DNA of 64,000 nucleotides from Verrucomicrobiia bacterium (GCA_030432235.1 JAUIHT010000001.1:992001-1056000), one strand, 5' to 3'; shown: positions 8,690 through 16,665, counted from the stretch's first letter. Notes: a model not told the origin generated them from the sequence alone. Translations and numbers: made by a program.

Positions 8690-8813
8690 TTTCACCCGTC
8701 TTTCCTTCAAAATACAATATAGCGTCGGTACGACAAACACCGTGACCACGGCCAGGCACATCCCGCCGAAGCTGGGGATGGCCATGGGGATCATGACGTC
8801 GGAGCCGCGGCCG
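8690..8813 (-). pseudogene. Copy C of the 3' end of cusA
   Basis: About 124 bases match the last ~41 codons and stop of the efflux gene at 9997, encoding a peptide like GRGSDVMIPMAIPSFGG then CLAVVTVFVVPTLYCI and the same LKERRVK ending. Similarity stops abruptly near 8813. The small gene at 8791-9228 runs into this copy and takes its last codons from it. No start codon or other part of the efflux gene is present. Confidence 0.85.
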
Positions 8814-9228
8814 GGGGGAGTGAACTGGTGTCCGCGGGTTGGTAGATTTTGAAAATGTAAATGAGGTTAAAGATGAAAAGCGGGGCTAAATAGATGCCTG
8901 CCAGGTAGGGAAAACTTACAATGATAAAGAGTGATTTGCTGCGAAAAGGGAGGCAGAAAAACGCGATGATGACACCGATGGTTACCAGCGCGGTTGGTAT
9001 GGCGACCGAGTGGGCGAGACCGCCTTCGCTCAGGAATTGATAGTAAAAGCAGACAGATGCGGCGCCGAATAATGGAACCAGAACCATGCTCGTTCCCAAA
9101 AAGAAGGCTCCGTAGCGGAATCCTTTTGAGGATTCTTTGACTGCCAAGATGACACCAATAATAGGTCCGAGCAATATGCCACCTGCACCAAGTCCGGAAC
9201 CGAGGAATAATAGCGTTTGGTCTTCCAT
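8791..9228 (-). CDS. Hypothetical multi-pass membrane protein with overwritten C-terminus
   Basis: 145 residues with about four hydrophobic helices (for example GAGGILLGPIIGVILAV and SVAIPTALVTIGVIIAFFCL), so an inner-membrane protein. No family recognised. The final residues (SSLPPAAAPTS) are encoded by copy C of the cusA 3' end read in another frame, so the native C-terminus was probably lost when that copy joined. It lies between copies C and B of the cusA 3' end. The start ATG at 9228 directly opens the first hydrophobic region; no clear ribosome site is seen. It could be a decaying gene. Confidence 0.5.
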   Translation of the reverse strand: MEDQTLLFLGSGLGAGGILLGPIIGVILAVKESSKGFRYGAFFLGTSMVLVPLFGAASVCFYYQFLSEGGLAHSVAIPTALVTIGVIIAFFCLPFRSKSLFIIVSFPYLAGIYLAPLFIFNLIYIFKIYQPADTSSLPPAAAPTS

Positions 9229-9303
9229 GATTTATCTAGGTAGAGAGAAAACCACCCCGAGTAAACATGGATATCTTTCGCGGAGATTATTAATTAAATA
9301 CAG

Positions 9304-9485
9304 TTATCCTCTCACCCGTCTCTCCTTCAAAATACAATACAGGGTCGGGACGACAAACACCGTCACCACGGCTAACACATCCCCGCCGAAGCTGGGGATG
9401 GCCATGGGGATCATGACGTCGGAGCCGCGGACTGAAGACGTTAACACGGGCAGGAGGGCGAGGATGGTGGTGGCGATGGTCATCA
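9304..9485 (-). pseudogene. Copy B of the 3' end of cusA
   Basis: About 176 bases match the last ~58 codons of the efflux gene, encoding TIATTILALLPVLTSSVRGS and a tail ending CILKERRVRG. The match to the true copy (9999-10175) runs to the GGTCATCA at 9478-9485, which contains the stop codon of the small gene at 9483-9980. Differences such as GGDVLAV for GGMCLAV show it is diverging. The frame is open upstream for only a dozen unrelated codons. Confidence 0.85.
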
Positions 9486-9980
9486 GTTTGAAGCTAGATA
9501 AACAATAGTCGTTAACCAACTCCCAACTAGGATTAGAATAATTCCAAAACTAAATAAACCAATGGTAGGGGCACTTACTCCTGGAATCAAAACCGATTCA
9601 TCGGGGTTCACGGGGTTGACGTAGACTGGAATGATAGCACCTGGAGCATAGCGCGAAAGCTGCTCCAAGACTCTCTTACGGTTGCCGTGGCTTCGGTTTC
9701 CAAAGTACAAGTTTCGCCCCTTTCTCCATTCGTTCATAGCTTGGTATTCGTATCTTACATTGGCACTATAAGATGGAGCTGAAAGTGGTTGTACGATTTT
9801 TAGCAATGCAGGCCTAAGGTCGGAGCCTGAGTACATGTTTTCAACGACATACCCTTCGGTTTTATTCCATGATTTAGAAACATGACCCTTGAAGCCTTGC
9901 TTTACCGCAATGTACACACACGGGATCCCGCTAAGTGCGATAAAGATGAAAAAGTAAATAACTCCGTCAGATGTTTCCAT
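9483..9980 (-). CDS. DUF3592 domain protein, two membrane helices
   Basis: 165 residues. An N-terminal helix (VIYFFIFIALSGIPCVYIAV) and a C-terminal helix (IGLFSFGIILILVGSWLTTI) enclose a ~90-residue domain. That domain has the order TEGYVVEN...ANVRYEYQA...RYAPGAIIPVYVNPVNPDES, which fits DUF3592; its small beta-rich domain usually faces the periplasm (family knowledge). Function unknown. It sits between the true cusA 3' end and copy B, on the same strand, with its stop codon inside the first bases of copy B. This is the first of three [small gene + cusA 3' copy] modules. Confidence 0.75.
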   Translation of the reverse strand: METSDGVIYFFIFIALSGIPCVYIAVKQGFKGHVSKSWNKTEGYVVENMYSGSDLRPALLKIVQPLSAPSYSANVRYEYQAMNEWRKGRNLYFGNRSHGNRKRVLEQLSRYAPGAIIPVYVNPVNPDESVLIPGVSAPTIGLFSFGIILILVGSWLTTIVYLASN

Positions 9981-9996
9981 TTTGTAGCAGAAGAAG

Positions 9997-12900
9997 TTAT
10001 TTCACCCGTCTCTCCTTCAAAATACAGTAAAGCGTGGGCACGACAAACACCGTGACTACCGCGAGGCACATGCCGCCGAAGCTGGGGATGGCCATGGGGA
10101 TCATGACGTCGGAGCCGCGGCCTGAGGACGTTAACACGGGCAGGAGGGCGAGGATGGTGGTGGCGATGGTCATCATCGCAGGGCGCACGCGGCGGCTGGC
10201 GGCCTCGACCACGAGCTGGCGGACCTCCTCGCGAGTCTTCGGACTTTCTCCCGCAAAGCGTTGCTCGAGGTAGGTGGCCATGATGACGCCGTCGTCCGTC
10301 GCGATGCCGAAGAGCGCGAGGAAGCCGACCCACACGGCCACGCTGAGGTTGATGGTGCCCATCTGGAAGAGGTCGCGCAGATTCTCGCCCGCGACGGGGA
10401 AGTTGAGGAACCAGTCCTGCCCGTAGAGCCAGAGCAGGATGAAGCCGCCCGACCACGCGAAGGCGATGCCGGAAAAGACCAGCAGGGTCACGGGCACTTT
10501 CTTGAACTGAAAGTACAGGATGAGGAAGATGGCAAAGAGCGAGATGGGTAGCACCAGCGCCAGCCGCTTGGCCGCGCGTATCTGGTTCTCATAGCTCCCG
10601 GTGAACTTGTAGCTGACGCCGGGAGGAATTTTCAGTTCTCCGTTCTCGGTTTTCAGTTTGAGGAAGGCTTGCGCTTGTTCCACCGCGTCCACTTCGGCGA
10701 CGCCTTTCACTTTATCAAAAATCACGTAGCCGACGAGGAAGGTGTCTTCGCTCTTAATCATCTGCGGGCCGCGCGTGTATTTAATATCGGCCAGCTCGCG
10801 CAGCGGGACCTGGGTGCCGTCCGGCGCGGCCACGAGGACCTCCTCCAGCGCCTCGATGCTGTCCCGCAGTTCTCGCTGATAGCGCACGCGCACGGGGTAG
10901 CGCTCGCGGCCCTCGACCGTCATGGTGAGCGGCTTGCCGCCGACGGCCACCTCGATGATGTCCTGCACGGCCTGGATGCTGACGCCGTAGCGCGCGATGG
11001 CGTCGCGGTCGATTTCGATTTCGAGGTAGGGTTTGCCCACGATGCGGTCGGCCAGCACGGTGTCGGCCTTGACCGCGGGCACTTGCTTGAGCAGCGCCTC
11101 GATGTCGAGTGCGGTCTTTTCAATCGTCTCGAGGTCGGGCCCGTAAACCTTCAGGCCCATGGGCGCGCGCATGCCGCTCTGCAGCATGACGATGCGGGCC
11201 GCGATGGGCTGCAGCTTCGGCGCGGAGGTCGTGCCGGGCACCTTGGTCACCTTGACGATTTCGTTCCAGATGTCGTCCGGGCTCTGTATCTCGTCGCGCC
11301 ACTGGCGGAAAGGCCGCCCGCCGTCGTCGGGTATCAGCTCGCCCTGCTCATCGCGCTTGAACTCGCCAGTCTTTTTATCCCAGGCAAAGGTCTTTACGCG
11401 CCCGCTGGTGTCGGTGATGTACTCGGACTTGTAGGTGATGATGGTCTCGAACATGGAGACCGGCGCGGGGTCCAGCGCGCTATCGACGCGCCCGAGCTTG
11501 CCCACCGCGCTCTCGACCTCCGGGATGGCGGTGATGGCCATGTCCTGCAGGCGCATGGAGTCCATCGCCTCGCCGATGGAGGCGTGCGGCATGGTCGTGG
11601 GCATGAAGAGGAAGGAGCCCTCGTCGAGTGACGGCATGAACTCCTTACCCAGCCCCGGCACGGCATGCGCGAGGGCAGAGTAGGGCGCGCTTTGCTTGAC
11701 AAAGTTCGGCATCCACGCGGTCAGCTTGCCAAAGCCCAGCCACACGCTGAAGCCAAATAGAATCACACAGGTCGCGCAGGCCAGGAAGGCCCACTTGAAA
11801 CGCAGCACCCACGGCAGAATCTTTGGGTAAAACCAGATGAAGGCCAGCATGGGCAGCAGCAGCCCACCGACGGAAATAATCACGAAAGCAATATTAGAAA
11901 AACCCTTTTCGGGGCCGAAAGGCTCCCAGGCTTTTGCCAAGAGCACCGCCACGACGAAGGCCACGAGGACGTTGAACACCACCAACGCTTTCTTAGGCAA
12001 AGTAAACTTGGGCCGCTTGAATTTACCCGCGACCAGCCAGTGCGCCAGCGGCGGGATGAGCGTCAGCGCGACGACGATGGAGCCGATGAGCGCGAAGGTC
12101 TTCGTGTAGGCCAGCGGCTTGAAGAGCTTACCCTCCGCCGCCTGCATGGTGAAGACCGGCAGGAAGCTGATCACCGTTGTTAAGACCGCGGTTAAAACGG
12201 CACCGCCCACTTCAGTACAAGCACGGTAGACGATTTCAAGTGTGTTTGAGAGAGGGAGATGGGGGGATGGGGAGACGGGGGGATTTGTAGAGATAGGGAG
12301 ATTGGGTGAATCGGTGACGGGGAGAGTCTGATTTGTCCCCACCTCTCCCTGTCCCCCCATCTCCCTCTCTCCGTTTCTCGAAACATTTAGACGCTCCGCT
12401 TCTAAATGTTTCAGGATGTTCTCAATCATCACGATGCCCATGTCGACGATGGTGCCGATGGCGATGGCGATGCCGGAGAGCGCGACGATGTTCGCATCCA
12501 CGTGGAAGAGCTTCATGCCGATGAAGGCGAAGAGCACGGCCAGCGGCAGCACGCCACTGATGAGCAGCGCGCCGCGCAGGTGCATGACCATCAGCACGAC
12601 CACGATGATGGTGACGAGAATCTCCAGCGAGACGGCCTCCTCCAGGGTGCCGAGGGTTTCGAGGATGAGCCCCGAGCGGTCGTAAAACGGTACGATGGTC
12701 ACCTGACTCACGGTGCCGTCGGCTAAAGTTTTCTTCGGCAGGCCGCCCGAGATTTCCTCGATGCGCTGCTTCACGCGGTCGATGACGGCCAGCGGGTTTT
12801 CCCCGTAGCGCGTGACCACCACGCCGCCCACGGCCTCCGCGCCGGACTTGTCCAGCGCCCCGCGTCGCATGGCGGGCCCCGTGCGGATGTCCGCCACCTG

Positions 12901-13731
12901 CTCGAGCGTGATGGGGATGTTGCCGCGCGAGGTGACGACGGTCTTCCGCAGGTCGTCCAAGTCGTCGATGAAGCCCAACCCGCGGATGACGTACTCGACG
13001 CCGTTCTGCTCCAGCGTGCGTGCGCCGACGTCGAGGTTGCTCTGCTTCACGGCCATCTTGACTGCGTCGAGCGAGACGTTGTAGTTGCGCAGCGCGTCGG
13101 GGTCGACGTCCACCTGGTACTCGCGGACGAAGCCGCCGATGCTGGCCACCTCGGCCACGCCGTCGACGCCCTGCAGCGCGTAGCGCACGTACCAGTCCTG
13201 GATGCTGCGCAGCTCGTCGAGGTCCCAGCCGCCTATAGGGTTCTCGGCCTCGTCGCGGCCCTCCAGCGTGTACCAGAAGACCTGCCCGAGCCCGGTGGCG
13301 TCCGGCCCCAGGCGCGGCGCGACGCCCTCGGGGAGCGTTCCGGCGGGCAGGCTGTTGAGCTTTTCCAGGATGCGGCTGCGCGACCAGTAGAAGTCCACGT
13401 CCTCCTTGAAGATGATGTAAATCGAGGAGAAGCCGAACATCGAGTAGCTGCGCACGGTCTTCACGCTCGGCAGCCCCTGCAGCGCGGTGGTCAAGGGGTA
13501 CGTGATTTGGTCCTCGATGTCTTGCGGCGAGCGCCCCGGCCAGTCCGTGAAAACGATCTGCTGGTTCTCGCCGATGTCCGGAATGGCATCGACGGGAACG
13601 GGCTTACGCTCGAGAAACTCGATCTTCCAGTCGAACGGTGCGACCATGATGCCCCAGACGATCATCCCCAGCGCCATCAGCATGACGACGAGCTTGTTCT
13701 CGAGGCAGAAGCGTATGAGTTTATCGGTCAT
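9997..13731 (-). CDS. cusA: Heavy-metal RND efflux permease (CusA/CzcA type)
   Basis: 1244 residues, longer than the usual ~1040. It is the inner-membrane proton-driven pump of a tripartite metal exporter. N-terminal porter features include AIPDIGENQQIVFTDWPG and TVRSYSMFGFSSIYIIF, typical of the HME-RND family. TM4 carries the proton-relay region IAIGTIVDMGIVMIEN with Asp430. Two insertions explain the length: residues ~450-495 come from a repeat element (12248-12371) in the loop after TM4, and residues ~560-650 contain extra hydrophobic helices before TM7. The periplasmic half has MRAPMGLKVYGPDL. Cu(I)/Ag(I) versus Zn/Co cannot be decided; the partner adaptor has Cu-type metal-binding domains, so the symbol is tentative. 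It is preceded by a four-helix-bundle gene and cusB on the same strand. Confidence 0.9.
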   Translation of the reverse strand: MTDKLIRFCLENKLVVMLMALGMIVWGIMVAPFDWKIEFLERKPVPVDAIPDIGENQQIVFTDWPGRSPQDIEDQITYPLTTALQGLPSVKTVRSYSMFGFSSIYIIFKEDVDFYWSRSRILEKLNSLPAGTLPEGVAPRLGPDATGLGQVFWYTLEGRDEAENPIGGWDLDELRSIQDWYVRYALQGVDGVAEVASIGGFVREYQVDVDPDALRNYNVSLDAVKMAVKQSNLDVGARTLEQNGVEYVIRGLGFIDDLDDLRKTVVTSRGNIPITLEQVADIRTGPAMRRGALDKSGAEAVGGVVVTRYGENPLAVIDRVKQRIEEISGGLPKKTLADGTVSQVTIVPFYDRSGLILETLGTLEEAVSLEILVTIIVVVLMVMHLRGALLISGVLPLAVLFAFIGMKLFHVDANIVALSGIAIAIGTIVDMGIVMIENILKHLEAERLNVSRNGEREMGGQGEVGTNQTLPVTDSPNLPISTNPPVSPSPHLPLSNTLEIVYRACTEVGGAVLTAVLTTVISFLPVFTMQAAEGKLFKPLAYTKTFALIGSIVVALTLIPPLAHWLVAGKFKRPKFTLPKKALVVFNVLVAFVVAVLLAKAWEPFGPEKGFSNIAFVIISVGGLLLPMLAFIWFYPKILPWVLRFKWAFLACATCVILFGFSVWLGFGKLTAWMPNFVKQSAPYSALAHAVPGLGKEFMPSLDEGSFLFMPTTMPHASIGEAMDSMRLQDMAITAIPEVESAVGKLGRVDSALDPAPVSMFETIITYKSEYITDTSGRVKTFAWDKKTGEFKRDEQGELIPDDGGRPFRQWRDEIQSPDDIWNEIVKVTKVPGTTSAPKLQPIAARIVMLQSGMRAPMGLKVYGPDLETIEKTALDIEALLKQVPAVKADTVLADRIVGKPYLEIEIDRDAIARYGVSIQAVQDIIEVAVGGKPLTMTVEGRERYPVRVRYQRELRDSIEALEEVLVAAPDGTQVPLRELADIKYTRGPQMIKSEDTFLVGYVIFDKVKGVAEVDAVEQAQAFLKLKTENGELKIPPGVSYKFTGSYENQIRAAKRLALVLPISLFAIFLILYFQFKKVPVTLLVFSGIAFAWSGGFILLWLYGQDWFLNFPVAGENLRDLFQMGTINLSVAVWVGFLALFGIATDDGVIMATYLEQRFAGESPKTREEVRQLVVEAASRRVRPAMMTIATTILALLPVLTSSGRGSDVMIPMAIPSFGGMCLAVVTVFVVPTLYCILKERRVK
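12248..12371. repeat. Palindromic repeat element inside cusA
   Basis: A 28-bp left arm (12248-12275, starting GAGAGAGGGAGATGGGGGGA) pairs with a right arm (12344-12371) with two or three mismatches. The inner part is further GGGGAGA-like DNA. It keeps the reading frame of cusA and adds about 41-45 residues rich in Pro, Ser, Asn and Gly to a cytoplasmic loop. Confidence 0.85.
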
Positions 13732-13770
13732 TGCTGGAGTGGCACATGGCGGAGGGCAAAGGGCGAGGAA

Positions 13771-13889
13771 AGGATGGCGTGAGGCAGGTGGCGAAGGGCG
13801 TGGGAAGGATGGCGTGGGGCAGGTGACGAAGGGCGTGGGGCGAGGGATACGTGGCGTGAGGCACAGGGCGAAGGGCGTGGGGCAAATGC
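13771..13889. repeat. 35-bp tandem repeat, about three units
   Basis: Units begin at 13771 and 13806 and a diverged third follows near 13841. Each contains GGCAGGTGGCGAAGGGCGTG or a close variant. The same GGGCGAAGG-type sequence also forms the C-terminal codons of cusB at 14287-14335. It fills most of the gap between the four-helix-bundle gene and cusA. Confidence 0.75.
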
Positions 13890-13918
13890 CTTGGGACGGG
13901 ACTTTGAGGCAAAGTGGT

Positions 13919-14290
13919 TCATTTGCGTTCTCCTCGCTTTTTGAGTTGGACGATGGCTTTGGTTAATACCGCGATGATATGGTCGCAAAGTGCGGTGCGC
14001 TCTTTGACCAGCTCTTCGTTGAACCATCGGCGAAGGCGGATGTAGCGACCCCGTGTTTCTCGGGCAGAGCCTCGTGCAATGACCAGAAAGCGGATGTACT
14101 CCTTTGTTGTCTCGCGTCCGTAGCCTTCCTCGATGTTGGCCGCGATAGAGTCTGCACTTCCGAGTTGCTGGGAAATCAAGCGGTCCATCGTGCGCTTGTC
14201 CGCAATTTTGGACATGTCTTCCACGACGAAATCAAACAGCTCCATGGCCAGCGTGTAGGCCTTGAAGTTCTCAAGGCTCTCGCTGCTCAT
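13919..14290 (-). CDS. Four-helix bundle protein (23S rRNA intervening-sequence protein family)
   Basis: 123 residues from the ATG at 14290. The sequence ENFKAYTLAMELFDFVVEDM...ISQQLGSADSIAANIEEGYG...FLVIARGSARETR is characteristic of the S23/IVP four-helix-bundle family, first known from 23S rRNA intervening sequences and related to the Avd accessory protein of diversity-generating retroelements (family knowledge). These proteins bind nucleic acid as pentamers in the Avd case; their general role is unclear. The ATG overlaps the cusB stop codon (ATGA), so it is translationally coupled to an efflux gene, an odd setting. No reverse transcriptase or rRNA gene is visible nearby. An earlier in-frame start at 14356 would read back into cusB and is unlikely. 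Confidence 0.85.
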   Translation of the reverse strand: MSSESLENFKAYTLAMELFDFVVEDMSKIADKRTMDRLISQQLGSADSIAANIEEGYGRETTKEYIRFLVIARGSARETRGRYIRLRRWFNEELVKERTALCDHIIAVLTKAIVQLKKRGERK

Positions 14291-16230
14291 TGCGCAGCCT
14301 CCTTCGCCCCTTGCCCTTCGCCCTTTGCCTCTAGCACCCCAAAATCCTCCCCGCATTCCAGCATCTCTTCGCCGAAGTAGGGGTTGGCCAGGGTGTCGTT
14401 GTCTTGCAACCAGGGGGCGCCGTGGTCGTCGTAAACCATCGGGCAGCTCATATGGTAAACCTGGCCATCGTAGGCCGAGGGGTCCTTCTGGATGGCGGCG
14501 AGGAGAGCCTGCGACAGCTCATCGAAGTACGGGCGGCGGATGCCATTGAGGTCTTCGGCCGCGAGCATCTTGTGGATGAGGTCGGGCAGGGCGCCCTCGT
14601 GCCCAGTGGTCTTCATCATGGCCTTGAGCGACATCTTGGCCATGGCGAGGTTGTCATTGGCGAGGGCCTTTTGGAGTTTGAAATAATCGGGCAGGAGCTT
14701 GGCCGCCTCGGCAGGGGTGAGGGAAAGTTTTTCCGCGGACTTGGCCTCCATTTTCTTCGCACCCATTCCCCCTTTCTCCATCTCTCCCATTCTCCCCGTC
14801 TCCCCATCTCCGTTTCTCCCCATAGCCATCATACTCGGCTTGGCCTGGATCTGTAATGAGCTGTCGATTTTGAATGCCCCGTGGGTCACGACGGTCTCGC
14901 CTTCGCGGAGGCCTTCGGCGACCAGATAGACGTCGCCCGCCTTCGGGCCGAGGACGATCTCCCGCGCCTCGAAGGTCGGCTGCTCCTGGTCGGGGAGCTG
15001 CACGTAGACCACGGCGCGCTTGCCCGTGCGCAGGACTGCGCTCACGGGGACGACGATGGGTTCGACAGGATCACCACCAGTGGGGCCTTCAGCAATTTTC
15101 ACGTAGCCCATGCTGTCGGCGGGGACGAGGTCCATGCCGCACTCCGGGCACTGGCCGGGGTCGTCCTCGACGACGTTCGGGTGCATCGGGCAGATCCACT
15201 TGCCCGCGAGGTCCGGGACGTAGACCTGCCCCCCGGCGGCGAGCTTGGCCTGCACGATGGCGTTGGCGAACATGCCCGGCTTCAGGCGGCCATCGGCGTT
15301 GGGCACATCCACGCGGATGCGCACGGTGCGCGTTTTGCGGTTCATCTCGGGCTCGATAAAGGAGATGGTGCCACCAAAGGTCTCGCCCGGGTAGGCCTCC
15401 ACGGTGAAGCTCACCTTCTGCCCGTAGCGCAGCCAGGCCAGGTCGCTCTCGTAGGCGTCGAGGAAGAGCCACAGGTCGCTCAGGTCGACGATTTTAAACA
15501 GCAGGCTGCCCGTCTTGACGTAGTCGCCCTCGTTGACGTCCTTCTGGATGACGATGCCGCCGAGCGGGGATTTTAACTCAAAACGGTCCGAGGGCGTGCC
15601 GCTTTTCAAGATGCCCTCGATTTGCTCCGGCAAGAGGCCCCAGAGGCGAAGCTTCTCGCGGGTGGCGTCGGTGATGGCGCTTGTGGGGTCGGCCTGGTAG
15701 GCGGTCAACAGCTCGCGCTGCGCGGTCAGCAGCTCCGGGCTGTAGACCAGGGCCAGGTGCTCGCCCGCCTTTACCGGGACGCCCACGTAGTTGACAAACA
15801 ATTGCTCGATGCGGGCCGGGAAGCGCGCCGTGATGGACTTCACCTGCGTCTCGTCGTAGGCCAGGCTGCCGACCAGGCGGACCTCCGCCGTGGGCAGCTC
15901 GCGCACCACCTCCGTGGTCTGCACCTCCGCCAGGGCCATCGCCGCCGAGGACATCTTCAGGGCCGCAGGATCGGCGTCGCCGCGACCCGTCTCCATCGGG
16001 ATGAGGTCCATGCCGCAAATGGGACACTTGCCCGGCTCCGGCTGCTGAATCTGCGGGTGCATCGAGCAGGTCCAGATGGTAGGAGCGGCCTCTGCGCTGT
16101 GATCGTGAGAGTCCTGCCCTGAGTCCGCTGCCGGGCTATTGCTAGACGATCCACACCGCCCCAGGCCGATGCCCACCAGCAAGCACAGGACCGCGATGCC
16201 GATGATTGATAAAAGCTGTTTTCGGTTCAT
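14287..16230 (-). CDS. cusB: RND efflux periplasmic adaptor with two heavy-metal-binding domains (CusB type)
   Basis: 647 residues. An N-terminal membrane anchor (residues ~5-25) is followed by a first heavy-metal-binding domain, WTCSMHPQ...GKCPICGMDLIP (residues 53-79). Then come the lipoyl/barrel-sandwich and helical hairpin regions typical of membrane-fusion proteins (KSITARFPARIEQLFVNYVG). A second domain of the same type, ICPMHPNVVEDDPGQCPECG, is inserted near residues 341-370. A DUF3347-like helical domain (~510-625) ends the protein. The Cys/Met/His motifs point to copper or silver delivery to the pump. Residues ~469-488 come from a repeat element (14765-14822), and the last ~15 codons from a GGGCGAAGG-type repeat. 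The start is the ATG at 16230 directly behind a dyad. Confidence 0.88.
   Translation of the reverse strand: MNRKQLLSIIGIAVLCLLVGIGLGRCGSSSNSPAADSGQDSHDHSAEAAPTIWTCSMHPQIQQPEPGKCPICGMDLIPMETGRGDADPAALKMSSAAMALAEVQTTEVVRELPTAEVRLVGSLAYDETQVKSITARFPARIEQLFVNYVGVPVKAGEHLALVYSPELLTAQRELLTAYQADPTSAITDATREKLRLWGLLPEQIEGILKSGTPSDRFELKSPLGGIVIQKDVNEGDYVKTGSLLFKIVDLSDLWLFLDAYESDLAWLRYGQKVSFTVEAYPGETFGGTISFIEPEMNRKTRTVRIRVDVPNADGRLKPGMFANAIVQAKLAAGGQVYVPDLAGKWICPMHPNVVEDDPGQCPECGMDLVPADSMGYVKIAEGPTGGDPVEPIVVPVSAVLRTGKRAVVYVQLPDQEQPTFEAREIVLGPKAGDVYLVAEGLREGETVVTHGAFKIDSSLQIQAKPSMMAMGRNGDGETGRMGEMEKGGMGAKKMEAKSAEKLSLTPAEAAKLLPDYFKLQKALANDNLAMAKMSLKAMMKTTGHEGALPDLIHKMLAAEDLNGIRRPYFDELSQALLAAIQKDPSAYDGQVYHMSCPMVYDDHGAPWLQDNDTLANPYFGEEMLECGEDFGVLEAKGEGQGAKEAAQ
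14765..14822. repeat. Pyrimidine-arm repeat element inside cusB
   Basis: A run of TCTCCC/TCCCCG units of the same family as at 12.3 and 21.5 kb. In the cusB frame it encodes a Gly/Met/Glu-rich linker such as GDGETGRMGEMEKGGMG. Only one arm is clear here. Confidence 0.7.
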
Positions 16231-16263
16231 GAGTTCCGTACTGACACTAAGTCAATGGAACTC
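16231..16263. promoter_or_regulatory. 33-bp dyad directly before cusB
   Basis: On the minus strand GAGTTCC..TGAC-TTAGT-GTCA....GGAACTC is a nested dyad that touches the cusB start codon. It contains a TTGACT that could serve as a -35 box. It is kept in the partial copy at 16920-16952. It could be an operator for a metal sensor or a hairpin in the leader RNA; which one is unknown. Confidence 0.45.
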
Positions 16264-16346
16264 CGACCCTTAGTTCAAGCACGGGTTCCGGTGGGCAGGG
16301 GAAGAGGGGACTTGCCAAAACGCGCCGCTGGGTCGATAATATTCCT

Positions 16347-16562
16347 GTGAGTATTTTGGAGAGCACAGTCGAAAAGCTGAAGGTCTTGCCGGACGAAAAG
16401 GTCGAGGCCGTCTCGCGCTATATCGACAGTCTGACCCCAGCGCCGAAGAAGGGCCGCTTCGACGACCTTCTCGGCAGCATGGCGCACGAGGAGGTCGACC
16501 GCATGGAGCGCGCCATCCACGATGCCTGCGAACAGATCCACCCCGAGGACTATGACGACTAG
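16347..16562 (+). CDS. Antitoxin-like protein of a broken PIN-toxin pair
   Basis: 71 residues from a GTG start (MSILESTVEKLKVLPDEKVE). The helical pattern with YIDSLTPAPKKGRFDDLLG and an acidic end resembles short VapB/DUF2281-type antitoxins that precede PIN-domain ribonucleases (family resemblance, not certain). The next frame starts at 16552, overlapping by 11 bases, and begins MTTRLALDTSAALA, just as VapC-type toxins do. It is cut off after about 15 codons by repeat DNA, so the antitoxin is probably an orphan. It lies between the true cusB start and its partial copy, on the opposite strand. Confidence 0.6.
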   Translation: MSILESTVEKLKVLPDEKVEAVSRYIDSLTPAPKKGRFDDLLGSMAHEEVDRMERAIHDACEQIHPEDYDD

Positions 16563-16665
16563 GCTCGCCCTGGATACCAGTGCAGCGCTCGCCTGCGGCT
16601 CCTCTCGCTCTAGTCTCTCTCCTAATAACAAGCCGGAGGCTTGTCAGCTATTAGCCGGTGTTTGA
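16552..16665 (+). pseudogene. Truncated PIN-domain (VapC-like) toxin start
   Basis: ATG at 16552 overlaps the antitoxin gene. The first residues MTTRLALDTSAALAC match the start of PIN ribonucleases, including the first catalytic Asp in LDTS. From about 16597 the frame enters a palindromic repeat and stops at 16663. The other acidic residues of the active site are absent, so no working toxin can be made. Confidence 0.6.

Noticed and set aside
13721-13912. Pro/His/Arg-rich small protein
   Set aside because: It is a reading of the 35-bp tandem repeat between genes, with no independent support.
13919-14290. Part of a diversity-generating retroelement (Avd)
   Set aside because: No reverse transcriptase, template repeat or variable repeat was seen; family resemblance alone is not enough.
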